Assembly: GCF_026738875.1 (NCBI RefSeq)
Contig: NZ_JAPQFJ010000010.1
Coordinates: forward strand, 1 to 64,000
Source: Clostridium brassicae
GTDB taxonomy: Bacteria > Bacillota > Clostridia > Clostridiales > Clostridiaceae
Length of the DNA: 64,000 bases
Reading direction: 5' to 3'
Below the pieces are notes generated by a model that saw only the letters and a program-made list of their open reading frames with translations, was not told where the DNA came from and ran no database searches. Every line of letters starts with the position of its first letter. Position 1 is the stretch's first letter. Made by a program: the position numbers and the translations under genes. Below, one piece after another: positions 17,296 through 27,778 of the stretch.

Positions 17296-17596
17296 GATAG
17301 GTGTTGTTGGAGATAAAGATTCTGTTCTTTCATTTAAGGCAATTGGTATAGATGTTTATCCAGTTGTGGAAGCAGAAGAAGCTCAAAAGACTATTGATAG
17401 AATGGCAATGGATAAATATGCAGTTATATTTGTTACTGAACATGTGGCAAAAGATATAGAAGAAACAATACAAAGATATAATAGAGAAATAATTCCGGCT
17501 ATTATATTGATTCCAAGCAATCAAGGAACATTGAACATAGGTATGCAGAAAATTAGAGATAATGTAGAAAAGGCCGTAGGAGTTAATATTTTATAA
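17288..17596 (+). CDS. ntpG: V-type ATPase subunit F/NtpG (central stalk)
   Basis: A 102-residue subunit beginning [20 protein letters not shown], the hallmark of V-ATPase subunit F. The start is placed at ATG 17288; an in-frame GTG at 17279 is possible. It overlaps subunit C by 8 bases. It binds subunit D in the rotating central stalk. Confidence 0.93.
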   Translation: MYKIGVVGDKDSVLSFKAIGIDVYPVVEAEEAQKTIDRMAMDKYAVIFVTEHVAKDIEETIQRYNREIIPAIILIPSNQGTLNIGMQKIRDNVEKAVGVNIL

Positions 17597-17614
17597 GGAA
17601 GGTAGGTAGGTAAC

Positions 17615-19390
17615 TTGAAGAGGGGAAGAATAATTAAAGTATCTGGACCTTTGGTTGTAGCCGAAGGTATGGATGAAGCTAATATATATGATGTTGTTAA
17701 AGTCGGAAATAAACGACTTATAGGTGAAATAATAGAAATGAGAGGAGATAAGGCTTCTATTCAGGTTTACGAAGAAACATCAGGTCTTGGACCTGGAGAT
17801 CCTGTTGTTACTACAGGGGAACCTCTTAGTGTAGAACTTGGACCCGGTCTTATTGAATCAATGTTTGATGGAATACAGAGACCTCTTGATGCTATTGCTG
17901 AGAAGGCAGGAAGTTTTTTAACTAAAGGAGTTGAAGTATTACCTCTAGATAGGGAAAAGAAATGGCACTTTGTACCTAAAGTTAAAGTAGGAGATGAAGT
18001 TAAAGCTGGATATATTATAGGAGAAGTACAAGAAACTACTGTAGTAAATCATAAAATAATGATTCCATATGGAGTAGAGGGAAAAATAAAAGCTATTGCA
18101 GAAGGAGATTATACAGTAGAGGAAACTGTTGTAGAAGTTGAAACAGATAAAGGAATAAAAAATGTTACGTTAATGCAAAAATGGCCTGTTAGACGTGGTA
18201 GGCCATATGCGGAAAAACTAAATCCTATATCACCTCTTGTTACAGGACAGAGAATAATAGATACATTTTTCCCTGTAGCAAAAGGAGGAAGTGCTTGTGT
18301 ACCAGGACCTTTTGGAAGTGGAAAAACAGTAGTTCAGCATCAGCTTGCTAAATGGGGAGATGCAGAGATAGTTGTTTATATAGGATGCGGAGAACGTGGA
18401 AATGAAATGACTGACGTTCTTAATGAATTCCCAGAACTAAAAGACCCTAAAACAGGCGAAACTCTTATGAAAAGAACAGTGCTTATAGCGAATACTTCGA
18501 ATATGCCAGTTGCTGCTCGTGAGGCTTCAATTTATACTGGTATAACAATAGCAGAGTATTTTAGAGATATGGGATACTCTGTAGCTTTAATGGCAGACTC
18601 AACATCACGTTGGGCAGAAGCTCTTAGAGAAATGTCAGGAAGACTTGAAGAAATGCCTGGTGATGAAGGTTATCCAGCATATTTAGGATCTAGACTTGCA
18701 GATTTCTATGAAAGAGCAGGAAAAGTTATTTGTCTTGGTGAAGATGGAAGAGAAGGTGCATTAACAGCTATAGGAGCGGTATCTCCTCCAGGCGGAGACT
18801 TATCAGAACCAGTAACACAATCAACTTTAAGAATAGTTAAGGTTTTCTGGGGACTTGATGCACAACTTGCATATAGAAGACATTTCCCTGCAATTAACTG
18901 GTTAAATTCTTATTCTCTTTATCTTGAAAAAATCGGAAGTTGGATGAATGAAAATATTTCTGAGGATTGGGTTGAACTTAGAACTAGTGCTATGACTTTG
19001 CTTCAAGAAGAGGCAAATCTTCAAGAAATAGTAAGACTTGTAGGTATAGATGCTCTTTCAGAAAAAGATAGATTAAAACTAGAAGTATCTAAATCTATAA
19101 GAGAAGATTATTTGATGCAAAATGCATTCCATGACATTGATACATATGCATCATTAGATAAACAATATAAAATGTTAAAGCTTGTACTTGCTTTTGGAGA
19201 AGAAGCAAATCGTGCGTTAGAAGCAGGGGTTTATCTAAATAAAATCATAGGAATGGAAGAAGTAAGAGATAAAATAGCAAGAGCAAAATATATTTCAGAA
19301 GATGAAATAAGCAAAATAGATGACATAAGAGAAGAACTAACTAAGGCTATGGATGAGTTGATAGCGGAAGAAGGTGTTACAAATGCTTAA
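17615..19390 (+). CDS. ntpA: V-type ATPase catalytic subunit A
   Basis: A 591-residue catalytic subunit with the Walker A loop GPFGSGKTV (about 232-240), [11 protein letters not shown], Walker B-like [20 protein letters not shown] and the long non-homologous insert near 110-200 that separates A subunits from F-type beta. It hydrolyses ATP to drive ion export. The start is TTG, preceded by GGAAGGTAGGTAGG. Its end overlaps the subunit B gene by 8 bases. Confidence 0.97.
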   Translation: MKRGRIIKVSGPLVVAEGMDEANIYDVVKVGNKRLIGEIIEMRGDKASIQVYEETSGLGPGDPVVTTGEPLSVELGPGLIESMFDGIQRPLDAIAEKAGSFLTKGVEVLPLDREKKWHFVPKVKVGDEVKAGYIIGEVQETTVVNHKIMIPYGVEGKIKAIAEGDYTVEETVVEVETDKGIKNVTLMQKWPVRRGRPYAEKLNPISPLVTGQRIIDTFFPVAKGGSACVPGPFGSGKTVVQHQLAKWGDAEIVVYIGCGERGNEMTDVLNEFPELKDPKTGETLMKRTVLIANTSNMPVAAREASIYTGITIAEYFRDMGYSVALMADSTSRWAEALREMSGRLEEMPGDEGYPAYLGSRLADFYERAGKVICLGEDGREGALTAIGAVSPPGGDLSEPVTQSTLRIVKVFWGLDAQLAYRRHFPAINWLNSYSLYLEKIGSWMNENISEDWVELRTSAMTLLQEEANLQEIVRLVGIDALSEKDRLKLEVSKSIREDYLMQNAFHDIDTYASLDKQYKMLKLVLAFGEEANRALEAGVYLNKIIGMEEVRDKIARAKYISEDEISKIDDIREELTKAMDELIAEEGVTNA

Positions 19391-20765
19391 AGAATATAAG
19401 ACAGTTACTGAGGTTGTTGGACCTTTAATGATAGTTGATGGAGTTAAGGGAGTAACTTATGACGAGCTTGTTGAGATAGAGCTTCAGGATGGTGAAATAA
19501 GACATGGAAAAGTACTCGAAATTACTCAAGATAAGGCTGTAGTTCAGATATTTGAAGGATCTTCAGGAATTAACTTAAAGGGAACAAAAGCTAGGTTTCT
19601 TGGCAAACCTCTTGAAATAGGAGTTTCAGAAGATATGCTTGGAAGAGTCTTTGATGGACTTGGAGGTCCTAAAGATGGAGGACCAAAAATAATTCCTGAT
19701 GAAAAACTTGATATTAATGGAGAACCCTTAAATCCTTTTGCAAGAGACTATCCTTCAGAGTTTATTCAAACAGGAGTATCAGCTATAGATGGTCTTAATA
19801 CTTTGGTTAGAGGACAAAAACTACCTGTGTTTTCTGGTTCAGGTCTTCCACATGCTGAATTAGCTGCTCAGATAGCAAGACAAGCAAAAGTTTTAAACTC
19901 AGATTCTAAATTTGCTGTTGTGTTTGCAGCTATTGGTATTACTTTTGAAGAAGCACAGTTCTTCGTAGAAGATTTTACAAGAACTGGGGCTATAGATAGA
20001 ACAGTTTTATTCATGAATCTAGCTTCAGATCCTGCTGTTGAACGTATAGCAACTCCTAGAATGGCACTTACTACAGCAGAATATTTGGCTTATGAAAGAG
20101 GTATGCACGTACTTGTTATAATGACAGATATAACAAATTATGCTGAAGCCCTTCGTGAAGTTTCAGCTGCAAGAAAAGAAGTTCCAGGAAGACGTGGATA
20201 TCCTGGATACTTATATACTGACCTTTCAACTTTATATGAAAGAGCGGGAAGAATAAAAGGAAAAGAAGGATCAATAACACAAATACCTATACTTACAATG
20301 CCTGAAGATGATAAAACTCACCCAATACCTGACTTAACGGGTTATATAACAGAGGGACAGATTATATTATCAAGAGAGCTTTATAAAAAAGGTGTTATGC
20401 CTCCAATTGATGTACTTCCGTCTCTTTCAAGACTTAAGGATAAAGGTATTGGTAAAGGTAAAACTAGAGAAGATCATGCAGATACTATGAACCAACTATT
20501 TTCAGCATATGCGCAAGGAAAACAAGCAAAAGAATTAGCTGTTATTCTTGGAGAATCTGCATTATCTGATGTAGATAAAGCTTATGCTAACTTTGCAGAT
20601 GCTTTTGAAAAAGAATATGTAGCACAAGGTTTTGAGGCAAATAGATCTATAGAAGAGACTTTAAGCTTAGGATGGAAACTTCTAAAGATTCTTCCAAAAA
20701 CTGAGCTTAAGAGAATTAGAGATGAATATTTAGATAAATATTTAGATGAAAAAGAAGGTGAGTAA
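19383..20765 (+). CDS. ntpB: V-type ATPase subunit B (non-catalytic)
   Basis: A 460-residue partner of subunit A. The P-loop is replaced by [18 protein letters not shown], and SLSRLMK-like [11 protein letters not shown] is present, as expected for the non-catalytic nucleotide site. ATG 19383 is preferred over an in-frame GTG at 19374 because it fits the family N-terminus ([16 protein letters not shown]). Confidence 0.97.
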   Translation: MLKEYKTVTEVVGPLMIVDGVKGVTYDELVEIELQDGEIRHGKVLEITQDKAVVQIFEGSSGINLKGTKARFLGKPLEIGVSEDMLGRVFDGLGGPKDGGPKIIPDEKLDINGEPLNPFARDYPSEFIQTGVSAIDGLNTLVRGQKLPVFSGSGLPHAELAAQIARQAKVLNSDSKFAVVFAAIGITFEEAQFFVEDFTRTGAIDRTVLFMNLASDPAVERIATPRMALTTAEYLAYERGMHVLVIMTDITNYAEALREVSAARKEVPGRRGYPGYLYTDLSTLYERAGRIKGKEGSITQIPILTMPEDDKTHPIPDLTGYITEGQIILSRELYKKGVMPPIDVLPSLSRLKDKGIGKGKTREDHADTMNQLFSAYAQGKQAKELAVILGESALSDVDKAYANFADAFEKEYVAQGFEANRSIEETLSLGWKLLKILPKTELKRIRDEYLDKYLDEKEGE

Positions 20766-20767
20766 CC

Positions 20768-21421
20768 ATGGCTAGGCTTAACGTCAATCCTACAAGAATG
20801 GAACTCACAAAGCTGAAGAAAAGATTGGTTACAGCAGTAAGAGGACATAAGCTTTTAAAAGATAAGCAAGATGAACTTATGAGAAGATTTATTGATTTGG
20901 TAAAATACAATAATCAACTTAGAAGCAGTGTTGAGGAAGAATTGAGCGGTTCTTTTAAAGATTTTGTTATGGCTAGAGCGTTAATGTCATCTGAAATTTT
21001 AGAAGAGGCAATTGCTTATCCAAAAGAGCATATTACTGTTGGCATAAAGACTAAAAATATAATGAGTGTAAATGTTCCTGAAATGGAGTTTAAAAGAGAA
21101 TTAGGAGACGATGAGGGAAGTATATATCCTTATGGATTTGCTAATACTTCTGCAGAACTTGATGGAGCTATAGAAAAGCTTTATGGAATACTTCCCAAAC
21201 TTTTAGAACTTGCTGAAGTTGAAAAGTCTTGTCAGCTTATGGCTGATGAAATTGAAAAAACAAGAAGAAGAGTTAATGCTCTTGAATATATGACAATTCC
21301 TCAGCTTCAAGAAACGATAAAATATATTCAGATGAAGCTTGATGAAAATGAAAGAGCAGCATTGACTAGATTAATGAAAGTTAAGGATATGATGGAGAAA
21401 TCCGCTGCAGCAGAGGCATAG
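20768..21421 (+). CDS. ntpD: V-type ATPase subunit D (central shaft)
   Basis: A 217-residue, largely helical shaft protein. The N-terminus [15 protein letters not shown] and the C-terminal [14 protein letters not shown] segment are the conserved ends that form the rotor coiled coil. It begins 3 bases after the subunit B stop and is last in the operon (order F-I-K-E-C-G-A-B-D, as in Enterococcus hirae but without a following NtpH/NtpJ). Confidence 0.95.
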   Translation: MARLNVNPTRMELTKLKKRLVTAVRGHKLLKDKQDELMRRFIDLVKYNNQLRSSVEEELSGSFKDFVMARALMSSEILEEAIAYPKEHITVGIKTKNIMSVNVPEMEFKRELGDDEGSIYPYGFANTSAELDGAIEKLYGILPKLLELAEVEKSCQLMADEIEKTRRRVNALEYMTIPQLQETIKYIQMKLDENERAALTRLMKVKDMMEKSAAAEA

Positions 21422-21447
21422 AAGGTTTAAAATAATATGATAAATAT

Positions 21448-21492
21448 AAAATGCATATTAATTATACTTAAGTATGATTAATATGCATTTTT
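21448..21492 (+). terminator. Rho-independent terminator of the V-ATPase operon
   Basis: A long stem from AAAATGCATATTAAT to ATTAATATGCATTTT with an inner ATACTTAAGTAT palindrome, ending in TTTTT. Confidence 0.85.
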
Positions 21493-21547
21493 ATGTTATA
21501 TTTTATTTATATTGTGTAATAAAATATAACATAGGAGTGAACTTTAA

Positions 21548-23629
21548 TTGAAGGATTGTATTAAAATTACAATAAATAATAAAAAAGGACTTCATGCAAG
21601 AGTTGCAGCTATAGTAGTACATAAAGTAGATGAACTAGAGAAAAAATATAATGTGCAATTTTTTATTAATAAAAGTGGGAAAAAAGTACCAGCTAAGAGT
21701 TTAATGCCATTAGTGTTACTTAAAATTAAACAAAATGAAGAGATTTTACTTGAAGCAGTTGGAGATGAAGTGAAAGAAGCTTTAGAAAAAATGGGGAGAT
21801 TTCTTCAAAGCGATTTTAGTATTTCGGATGAAAGTACTATAAGCCAAGTAGATAATATTATTCATAACAATACTATAGCATGGGAGCAAATAGTTGAAAG
21901 TTTGGCCAATGGTCTTATAGTTTTAGATGAAAATGATGTAATAACGGTTTTTAATCCAATGGCTGAAAGAGTATTAGATATAAAGATAAATGAAGCTATA
22001 GGTAAAAATATATATGATGTTATTCCTAAATCTGCAATAGGAACAATATGCAATAGTGGGAAAGTAAAAATAGGTTTAAGAAGAGAAATTAATAATACTA
22101 TTGTACTTTTAAATGAAACACCAATATTATTAGAAGAAAATAGGAAAGGTGCTGTTATATCTTTTCAGGATATTTCCAATATGGAAAAATTAACGGGAGA
22201 GTTAAAAGAAGTAAAGGAATTAAAAGAAAGGCTACAACTTGTATTGGATTCGGTGCAAGATGGGATATGTGTTTTAGATAAAGATGGATATGTAACCTAT
22301 GCTAATGAAGCTTATTTTAAAATACTTCATGAAGAACCGGAAAAAGTAATAGGGCTTAACATAGAAAAAATTTCTCCAAAGGGACTAAGACATCAAGTGT
22401 TAGTATCAGGTGAAAGTGTAAGAGGGGTTATTATAAAAAAGCCAAATGGTATTGTAATGGCTGGAGATGTAAGTGCAATTAAGGTTTATGGAGAAATAAG
22501 AGGTGTTGTTTCTGTAGTAAAGGATCGTACACAGCTAAAAAAATTATATAAAAATTTAAATGAGATTACTGCAAAGGCTGAGTATCTTGAACAAGAACTT
22601 TTAAGAACTAAAAAACCTGATGAAGCTTTTAGCAAATTTATAGGAAATAGTGGAAATGTAAGAGATGCTTTAGCTATTGCATCAAAGGCTGCTAAAAGTT
22701 ATTCTACCGTTCTAATAAGAGGAGAAAGTGGAACTGGAAAAGAACTCATTGCGGAAGGGATACACTTTGCAAGTGATTGTGCACAGGGGCCTTTTGTAAG
22801 AGTAAATTGTGCAGCAATTCCATCTAATTTGCTGGAAAGTGAACTGTTTGGTCATGAAAAAGGAGCTTTTACTGGGGCTATTAAAAGAAAATTGGGAAAA
22901 TTTGAATTAGCTAATAAAGGAACTATATTTTTAGATGAAATAGGGGAAACAGATAAAAGTATGCAGGTAAAACTTTTAAGAGTACTTCAAGAAAAAGAAT
23001 TTCAAAGAGTTGGTGGAGAAGAAACAATAAAAATAAATGTTAGAATTATTGCTGCTACCAATAGAAATCTTGAAGATATGCTTAAGAAGGGAGAATTTAG
23101 GGAAGATTTATATTATAGATTAAATGTAATCCCTATATTTTTACCAGCTTTAAGGGAAAGAAAACATGATATACCTATTTTAGTAGAATACTTCATAAAG
23201 AAAATAAGTAAAGAAATGAAAAAAGAAATTAAAGGAATAAGTAATGAAGCTATAGATACACTGATAAAGTATAAATGGCCTGGTAATGTTAGAGAACTTG
23301 AAAATTTAATAGAGAGAGTTGTTGCATTATCAGAAGATGAATATATAGAAAACAAAGATTTCCCTATGTACATTAAGCAAGATAATAGCAATGACAAATT
23401 GCAAGGTTTAAATAAAATAAAACATACAAATTATGATATAAAAAGTCAAATTGAAAATAATGAAGAAATACTAAAACTAAGTGAGTACGAAAAAATAATT
23501 ATTGAAAAGGCTTTAAAGCAATTTGGAAGCTATAATTCAGCTGCCAAGGTTTTAGGAGTTACTCATAAAACAGTAGCAGCTAAAGCTAGAAAATATGGTA
23601 TACAAAAGGTTATAAATTGGGAAAAATGA
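21548..23629 (+). CDS. HPr-PAS-PAS sigma-54-dependent activator, probable dha regulator
   Basis: A 693-residue regulator. Residues 1-88 are an HPr-like PTS domain: GLHARVAA keeps the phosphorylatable His16 and Arg18, although the usual Pro is Val19, and AKSLM keeps the regulatory serine (Ser51). Two PAS domains follow (about 112-215 and 230-335). The AAA+ domain has Walker A GESGTGKE near 392 and GAFTGA near 438, the loop that contacts sigma-54. The C-terminus ends in a Fis-type helix-turn-helix ([22 protein letters not shown]). It precedes a sigma-54 promoter and dhaKLM. TTG start with AGGAGTGA upstream. Phosphorylation control is inferred. Confidence 0.9.
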   Translation: MKDCIKITINNKKGLHARVAAIVVHKVDELEKKYNVQFFINKSGKKVPAKSLMPLVLLKIKQNEEILLEAVGDEVKEALEKMGRFLQSDFSISDESTISQVDNIIHNNTIAWEQIVESLANGLIVLDENDVITVFNPMAERVLDIKINEAIGKNIYDVIPKSAIGTICNSGKVKIGLRREINNTIVLLNETPILLEENRKGAVISFQDISNMEKLTGELKEVKELKERLQLVLDSVQDGICVLDKDGYVTYANEAYFKILHEEPEKVIGLNIEKISPKGLRHQVLVSGESVRGVIIKKPNGIVMAGDVSAIKVYGEIRGVVSVVKDRTQLKKLYKNLNEITAKAEYLEQELLRTKKPDEAFSKFIGNSGNVRDALAIASKAAKSYSTVLIRGESGTGKELIAEGIHFASDCAQGPFVRVNCAAIPSNLLESELFGHEKGAFTGAIKRKLGKFELANKGTIFLDEIGETDKSMQVKLLRVLQEKEFQRVGGEETIKINVRIIAATNRNLEDMLKKGEFREDLYYRLNVIPIFLPALRERKHDIPILVEYFIKKISKEMKKEIKGISNEAIDTLIKYKWPGNVRELENLIERVVALSEDEYIENKDFPMYIKQDNSNDKLQGLNKIKHTNYDIKSQIENNEEILKLSEYEKIIIEKALKQFGSYNSAAKVLGVTHKTVAAKARKYGIQKVINWEK

Positions 23630-23634
23630 ACAGG

Positions 23635-23691
23635 TTGGTAAAAAGTATCAAATAGATATTTTTATTTGATACTTTTTACCAATGGTTTTTT
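23635..23691 (+). terminator. Terminator of the HPr-sigma-54 regulator gene
   Basis: A perfect 20-bp inverted repeat (23635-23654 with 23663-23682, starting TTGGTAAAAAGTATC) followed by a six-T run. It could also serve as an upstream activator site because it lies about 100 bases before the sigma-54 promoter. Confidence 0.75.
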
Positions 23692-23779
23692 AGTATTAAT
23701 TTAAATAACTACAGTGAAAGAAGTAGTGAATTCATTAAAATGAGGGGATATAAAGAGTATTTATGTAAATGTTTACTAA

Positions 23780-23795
23780 TGGCATGGTACTTGCT
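23780..23795 (+). promoter_or_regulatory. Sigma-54 (-24/-12) promoter of dhaKLM
   Basis: TGGCATG-N4-TTGCT matches the -24/-12 consensus (TGGCACG-N4-TTGCW) with a single change, keeping GG at -24 and GC at -12. It follows a sigma-54 activator gene and precedes dhaK by 226 bases. The remaining AT-rich leader (23800-24015) shows no other clear feature. Confidence 0.82.
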
Positions 23796-24021
23796 AAATA
23801 TATTTGTAAAAAAATAAAATACAGTAAATAAATACATTATGTTTTAAGTAATAGCATTAGTTTTGAGAATATTGGGAATAATCTTTTTAAAAATGCTCCT
23901 AGGTATTGATGTATCAGTAGTTAATATAGTAATTTAACTGATAAATATTTAATTGGAAAGTTTTATAGAAGATGGGATAAAAATATTTATATAAATATAT
24001 TTTAAATTGGAGGAATGTAAT

Positions 24022-25023
24022 ATGAAAAAAATAATTAACAATCCAAATGAAGTATTAAATGATATGTTAAAAGGAATGTGCTCAGCACACCCTGAATATT
24101 TAAAGAAATTAGAAAATGCAAATGTTGTTACACGTGTTAATACGCCAGTTGAAGGTAAAGTAGCTTTAGTAAGTGGTGGTGGAAGTGGACATGAACCTGC
24201 ACATGGTGGATATGTAGGCTATGGAATGCTTGATGCGGCCGTTGCAGGGGAAGTTTTTACATCACCTACACCAGATCAGGTGTATGAAGCAATAAAAGCT
24301 GTAGATTCAGGAAAAGGAACATTACTTGTAATAAAGAATTATAGTGGAGACGTTATGAATTTTGAAATGGCTAAAGATATGGCTGAAATGGAAGGGTTAA
24401 ATGTAGAGACTGTTATTGTAAATGATGATGTTGCCGTTGAAAACAGTACTTATACTACAGGAAGAAGAGGTATTGCAGGAACTGTATTTGTTCATAAAAT
24501 AGCAGGTTCAAAAGCAGAAACTGGTGCTTCACTTGAAGAAGTAAAAAAAGTAGCAGAAAAAGTTATTGCTAATGTTAGAAGTATGGGAATGGCTATAAGT
24601 CCATGTACTGTACCAGCAGCTGGTAAACCTAATTTTACATTAGGAGAAAATGAAATGGAAATAGGTATGGGGATTCATGGAGAACCTGGAACCCATAGAG
24701 AAGAATTAAGGACTGCAGACGAAATAACTAATCACTTAGTTTCAAAAATATTAGAAGATATAAAAGTTAAAGAGGGAGAAGAAGTAGCCGTAATGATTAA
24801 TGGATTAGCATCCACACCTTATATGGAGTTATATATTATTAATAAAAAAGTTAGTGAAATTTTAGAAGAAAAAGGAATAAAGGTTCATAAAACTTTTGTT
24901 GGAGAATATATGACTTCACTTGAAATGGCAGGATTCTCAGTTTCAATATTAAAATTAGATAGCGAATTAAAAACATTATTAGATGCTAAAACAGATACAC
25001 CAGCATTTAAAGTGTTTGGTTAA
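24022..25023 (+). CDS. dhaK: Dihydroxyacetone kinase, DhaK subunit
   Basis: A 333-residue substrate-binding subunit of PTS-dependent dihydroxyacetone kinase. SGGGSGHEPAHGGYVG is the conserved N-terminal motif. GMGIHGEPGTHR contains His219, equivalent to the histidine that binds dihydroxyacetone covalently in Escherichia coli DhaK (His218). The start is ATG 24022, with GGAGGA 7 bases upstream; an in-frame TTG at 24007 has no site. First gene of dhaKLM. Confidence 0.95.
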   Translation: MKKIINNPNEVLNDMLKGMCSAHPEYLKKLENANVVTRVNTPVEGKVALVSGGGSGHEPAHGGYVGYGMLDAAVAGEVFTSPTPDQVYEAIKAVDSGKGTLLVIKNYSGDVMNFEMAKDMAEMEGLNVETVIVNDDVAVENSTYTTGRRGIAGTVFVHKIAGSKAETGASLEEVKKVAEKVIANVRSMGMAISPCTVPAAGKPNFTLGENEMEIGMGIHGEPGTHREELRTADEITNHLVSKILEDIKVKEGEEVAVMINGLASTPYMELYIINKKVSEILEEKGIKVHKTFVGEYMTSLEMAGFSVSILKLDSELKTLLDAKTDTPAFKVFG

Positions 25024-25090
25024 TTAATATATAGAAATTAAGATTTTTTATGATAAATGTATAAACAGAAATATGAAAGGGATGATAAGT

Positions 25091-25720
25091 ATGGCAGTGA
25101 ATGTAGCAGATATAATAAAGATATTAAAAAATATAAGTAGTGTAATGGAGGAAAATAAGCTATTTTTAAGTGAATTAGATGGAGCTATTGGAGATGGTGA
25201 TCATGGATTAAATATGAATAAAGGTTTTAATGCTGTAGTAGAAAAGCTTGAAGGTAGTGAAGAAAAAAATATAGGAAATTTATTAAAAACTGCTGGGATG
25301 GCATTAGTTTCAAATGTAGGTGGAGCTTCAGGACCATTATATGGGACAGCTTTTATGAAGGCTGGAATGAAAGTTAATGGAAAAGAAGAAGTGGATATAA
25401 ATGATTTTGTATTAATGGTAGAAGAAGCTTTAAATGGAATCAAAATGAGAGGAAAAAGTGATGCTGAAGAAAAAACAATGATTGATGCTATACAACCTGC
25501 ATTAAATGCTTTGAAAGAATCAATAGACAAGGGAATGAATAGTGTAGAAGCCTTAGAAAATGCTGTTAAGGCAGCTGAAAATGGTGTTGAGCACACTAAA
25601 GAAATAGTGGCTACAAAGGGTAGAGCAAGTTATTTAGGAGAGCGAAGTATAGGACATCAAGATCCAGGTGCAACATCAAGCTATTTAATATTTAAAACTA
25701 TTTATGATAATGTAAAATGA
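25091..25720 (+). CDS. dhaL: Dihydroxyacetone kinase, DhaL (ADP-binding) subunit
   Basis: The start is placed at ATG 25091 (AAGGGATGA upstream), giving 209 residues. DGAIGDGDHGLNMNKGF carries the three Mg-ADP aspartates of DhaL. The C-terminus has KGRASYLGERSIGHQDPGATSS, also diagnostic. In the PTS-type enzyme ADP is a bound cofactor rephosphorylated by DhaM. Confidence 0.95.
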   Translation: MAVNVADIIKILKNISSVMEENKLFLSELDGAIGDGDHGLNMNKGFNAVVEKLEGSEEKNIGNLLKTAGMALVSNVGGASGPLYGTAFMKAGMKVNGKEEVDINDFVLMVEEALNGIKMRGKSDAEEKTMIDAIQPALNALKESIDKGMNSVEALENAVKAAENGVEHTKEIVATKGRASYLGERSIGHQDPGATSSYLIFKTIYDNVK

Positions 25721-25743
25721 TTAACTTAAAAGGAGAATAAAAT

Positions 25744-26133
25744 ATGGTAGGAATTGTAATAGTGTCTCATAGTAGTAAAGTAGCTGAAGGAATAAAGGAG
25801 CTTGCAGGACAAATGGCTCAAAGTGTCCCAATAGTTGCTGCTGGAGGAACTTCAGATGGAAGACTTGGAACAGATGTTGAAAAAATAATGAATGCTATAC
25901 AAGAAGTTTATTCTGAAGATGGGGTAGTAGTATTATTTGATTTAGGCAGTGCATATATGAATTCAGAAATGGCAATAGAATGTTTGCCTGAAGATATGCA
26001 AAAGAATATAGCAATAGTTGATACTGCTTTAGTAGAAGGAGCTGTTACAGCAGCTGTTGAGAGTAGTTTAAATAGTAGTTTAGAGGCTGTAAAAAAATCA
26101 GTAGCAGAGATGAGTCTTGGTAAAATGCCATAG
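25744..26133 (+). CDS. dhaM: Dihydroxyacetone kinase phosphotransfer subunit DhaM
   Basis: A 129-residue EIIA-Man-like protein. VGIVIVSHSSKVAEG has the active histidine (His9), which takes phosphate from HPr and passes it to DhaL-ADP. It is the single-domain form; the Escherichia coli DhaM also carries HPr and EI-like domains. Here an HPr-like domain is instead fused to the upstream regulator. Confidence 0.92.
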   Translation: MVGIVIVSHSSKVAEGIKELAGQMAQSVPIVAAGGTSDGRLGTDVEKIMNAIQEVYSEDGVVVLFDLGSAYMNSEMAIECLPEDMQKNIAIVDTALVEGAVTAAVESSLNSSLEAVKKSVAEMSLGKMP

Positions 26134-26196
26134 ACAGAGTTCTCATAATAAGTAGATAGTAGATAAAACGGGTAGCTAAAGAATAAATGAGGATAT

Positions 26197-26236
26197 ATAA
26201 TAGTATTAGGTTATTGACTTAATACTATTATTTTTA
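26197..26236 (+). terminator. Rho-independent terminator of dhaKLM
   Basis: ATAATAGTATTA (26197-26208) pairs with TAATACTATTAT (26220-26231), then TTTTTATT. Confidence 0.75.
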
Positions 26237-26256
26237 TTCGTAGGAGGAAGCTTTAA

Positions 26257-26721
26257 ATGTCAGTTAGAGAGATAGTCAAGGTTGGAAATGATGTTTTAAT
26301 AAGGAAAAGCAGAAGAGTTACAGAAATTAATGATGAAGTTTTAGAATTAATTCAAGATTTAAAGGATACTTTATATTCAGTTGATGGTGTAGGACTTGCG
26401 GCACCACAGATAGGTGTTTTAAAGAAAGTATTTTTAATAGATCTAAGAGATGGAAGTGAGCCTTTGATTCTTTTAAATCCTAAGATAACAAAAAAGATAG
26501 GTAGAAGTGAAGGTGCTGAAGGGTGTTTAAGTTATCCAGGATATGAGGGAATAGTAGTGAGACCTAGAAAAGTTATTGCTACAGGTATGAATGAAAAAGG
26601 AGAAAACATACAGGTTGAAGCTGAAGGGCTAATGGCTAGAGCTATATGTCATGAAACAGATCATTTAGAAGGAATACTTTATATGGATAAGTCAAAAAGG
26701 ATGTACAAATTGGAAGAATAA
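26257..26721 (+). CDS. def: Peptide deformylase
   Basis: A 154-residue metalloenzyme removing the N-formyl group from new proteins. All three motifs are present: GVGLAAPQIG (motif 1), EGCLSYPG with the metal-binding Cys (motif 2) and CHETDHLEG (motif 3, HExxDH). ATG follows TAGGAGGAAG. It stands alone between two terminators. Confidence 0.96.
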   Translation: MSVREIVKVGNDVLIRKSRRVTEINDEVLELIQDLKDTLYSVDGVGLAAPQIGVLKKVFLIDLRDGSEPLILLNPKITKKIGRSEGAEGCLSYPGYEGIVVRPRKVIATGMNEKGENIQVEAEGLMARAICHETDHLEGILYMDKSKRMYKLEE

Positions 26722-26747
26722 ATAATAAAATAAATATGAGACGGAAG

Positions 26748-26781
26748 CCTTGTAGTAGTTAAAATTACTGCAAGGTTTTTT
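26748..26781 (+). terminator. Rho-independent terminator after def
   Basis: CCTTGTAGTA pairs with TACTGCAAGG, followed by six T residues. Confidence 0.85.
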
Positions 26782-26811
26782 CATATTTGTTTAAAATTTT
26801 TTATAATAATA

Positions 26812-26852
26812 TTTACAATGTTAAAGCATTAATGTATACTGATGTATATACA
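26812..26852 (+). promoter_or_regulatory. Promoter with overlapping palindromic operator for the ECF S component
   Basis: TTTACA (26812-26817), 17 bases and TATACT (26835-26840) form a sigma-A promoter. TGTATA-N8-TATACA (26833-26852) is an inverted repeat covering the -10 box, well placed for a repressor. Several S components are controlled by vitamin-sensing repressors; the regulator is not in this window. Confidence 0.65.
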
Positions 26853-26874
26853 TTAGTATATGGAGGTGTCGTTT

Positions 26875-27402
26875 TTGAGAGAAAATGTGAAAAAACTTAC
26901 ATTTACAGCTTTGCTAACTGCTTTTGCAATTATAATACCACTTTATTTTGGTTTTTTAAGAATAGTAATACCACCAGTATTTTCAGCAACTATTGCATCA
27001 CATGTGCCAGTATTTTTGGCAATGTTTTTAGGACCAGGAGCTGCTATAGCTGTGGGAGTAGGATCTGCTTTTGGTTTTTTAATTGCTCTTGGACCATACG
27101 TTGCAGCAAGAGCTTTTATGCATGTGTTTGTAGGAATTATAGGGGCGTATTTACTTAAAAAAGATATTAGCTTTGGCAAGATTGTAGTTATAACAGCACC
27201 TATACATGGATTATTAGAGGGAATTTCAACTATACCATTTATGGGAGTAAAAGGGTTTACAATTAGCTATGTAATATTAACGGTAGGGGTAGGTACAGTA
27301 ATTCACCATATAGTGGATGGGACAATCTCAGGAGTACTTGTTCAAGCCTTAGAAAAAAGTGGTCAAGTTAATTTTGTTAAGAAGAGTTATTTAGAAAAAT
27401 AG
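26875..27402 (+). CDS. ECF transporter S component (substrate unknown)
   Basis: The start is probably TTG 26875 (175 residues), 7 bases after GGAGGTG; the ATG at 26860 overlaps the ribosome site itself. Five or six hydrophobic helices, starting KKLTFTALLTAFAIIIPLYFG; VAARAFMHVFVGIIG near the middle resembles the S-component motif that contacts the EcfT coupling protein. S components bind vitamins or metals; the shape is near NiaX/folate-type members, but the ligand is not readable. No EcfA or EcfT gene is nearby, so it likely shares a common energising module. Confidence 0.8.
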   Translation: MRENVKKLTFTALLTAFAIIIPLYFGFLRIVIPPVFSATIASHVPVFLAMFLGPGAAIAVGVGSAFGFLIALGPYVAARAFMHVFVGIIGAYLLKKDISFGKIVVITAPIHGLLEGISTIPFMGVKGFTISYVILTVGVGTVIHHIVDGTISGVLVQALEKSGQVNFVKKSYLEK

Positions 27403-27495
27403 ATTATATGAAGGGTATTATAAATGATTATAAGTAGTATGGTTATATTTATGGTAAAATAAAATTATTAAAAGTTTTAAATATAAATTTAGAGT

Positions 27496-27545
27496 AATAA
27501 TGGGTTGTATCAAAGTTTATTTTGATACAACCCATTATTTATTTA
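27496..27545 (+). terminator. Rho-independent terminator after the ECF S component
   Basis: A perfect 19-bp stem (27496-27514 with 27521-27539, containing GGGTTGTATC) with a 6-base loop, then TATTTA. Confidence 0.8.
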
Positions 27546-27778
27546 AAAAATACTTTAAGAGTTGTATGAAATGTTTTTATTTAATTTATTGAATAATGTT
27601 TAGTAAGATCAATTTATTAAATATTATAATAATGTATATTCTCATATTTTACAAGTTCATGTGATATAATGTTTTTAGAGTAAAATTTTTATATGATATA
27701 ATTACATTAAAAGGAATAATATGTTTTAATGATTATGAATATAGATTATAATTATACTTTATATTAGGAGGGGTTAAG
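27546..27778. other. AT-rich intergenic spacer
   Basis: No reading frame with a ribosome site was found here. A TATAAT at about 27696 could serve the next gene, but no convincing -35 box accompanies it. The Shine-Dalgarno AGGAGGGG of the next gene is at 27766-27773. Confidence 0.5.

Noticed and set aside
26787-27158. Plus-strand frame overlapping the ECF S component in another frame
   Set aside because: It runs through the terminator, promoter and operator region, is Cys/Phe/Tyr-rich and has no ribosome site; the S component frame has clear membrane helices.
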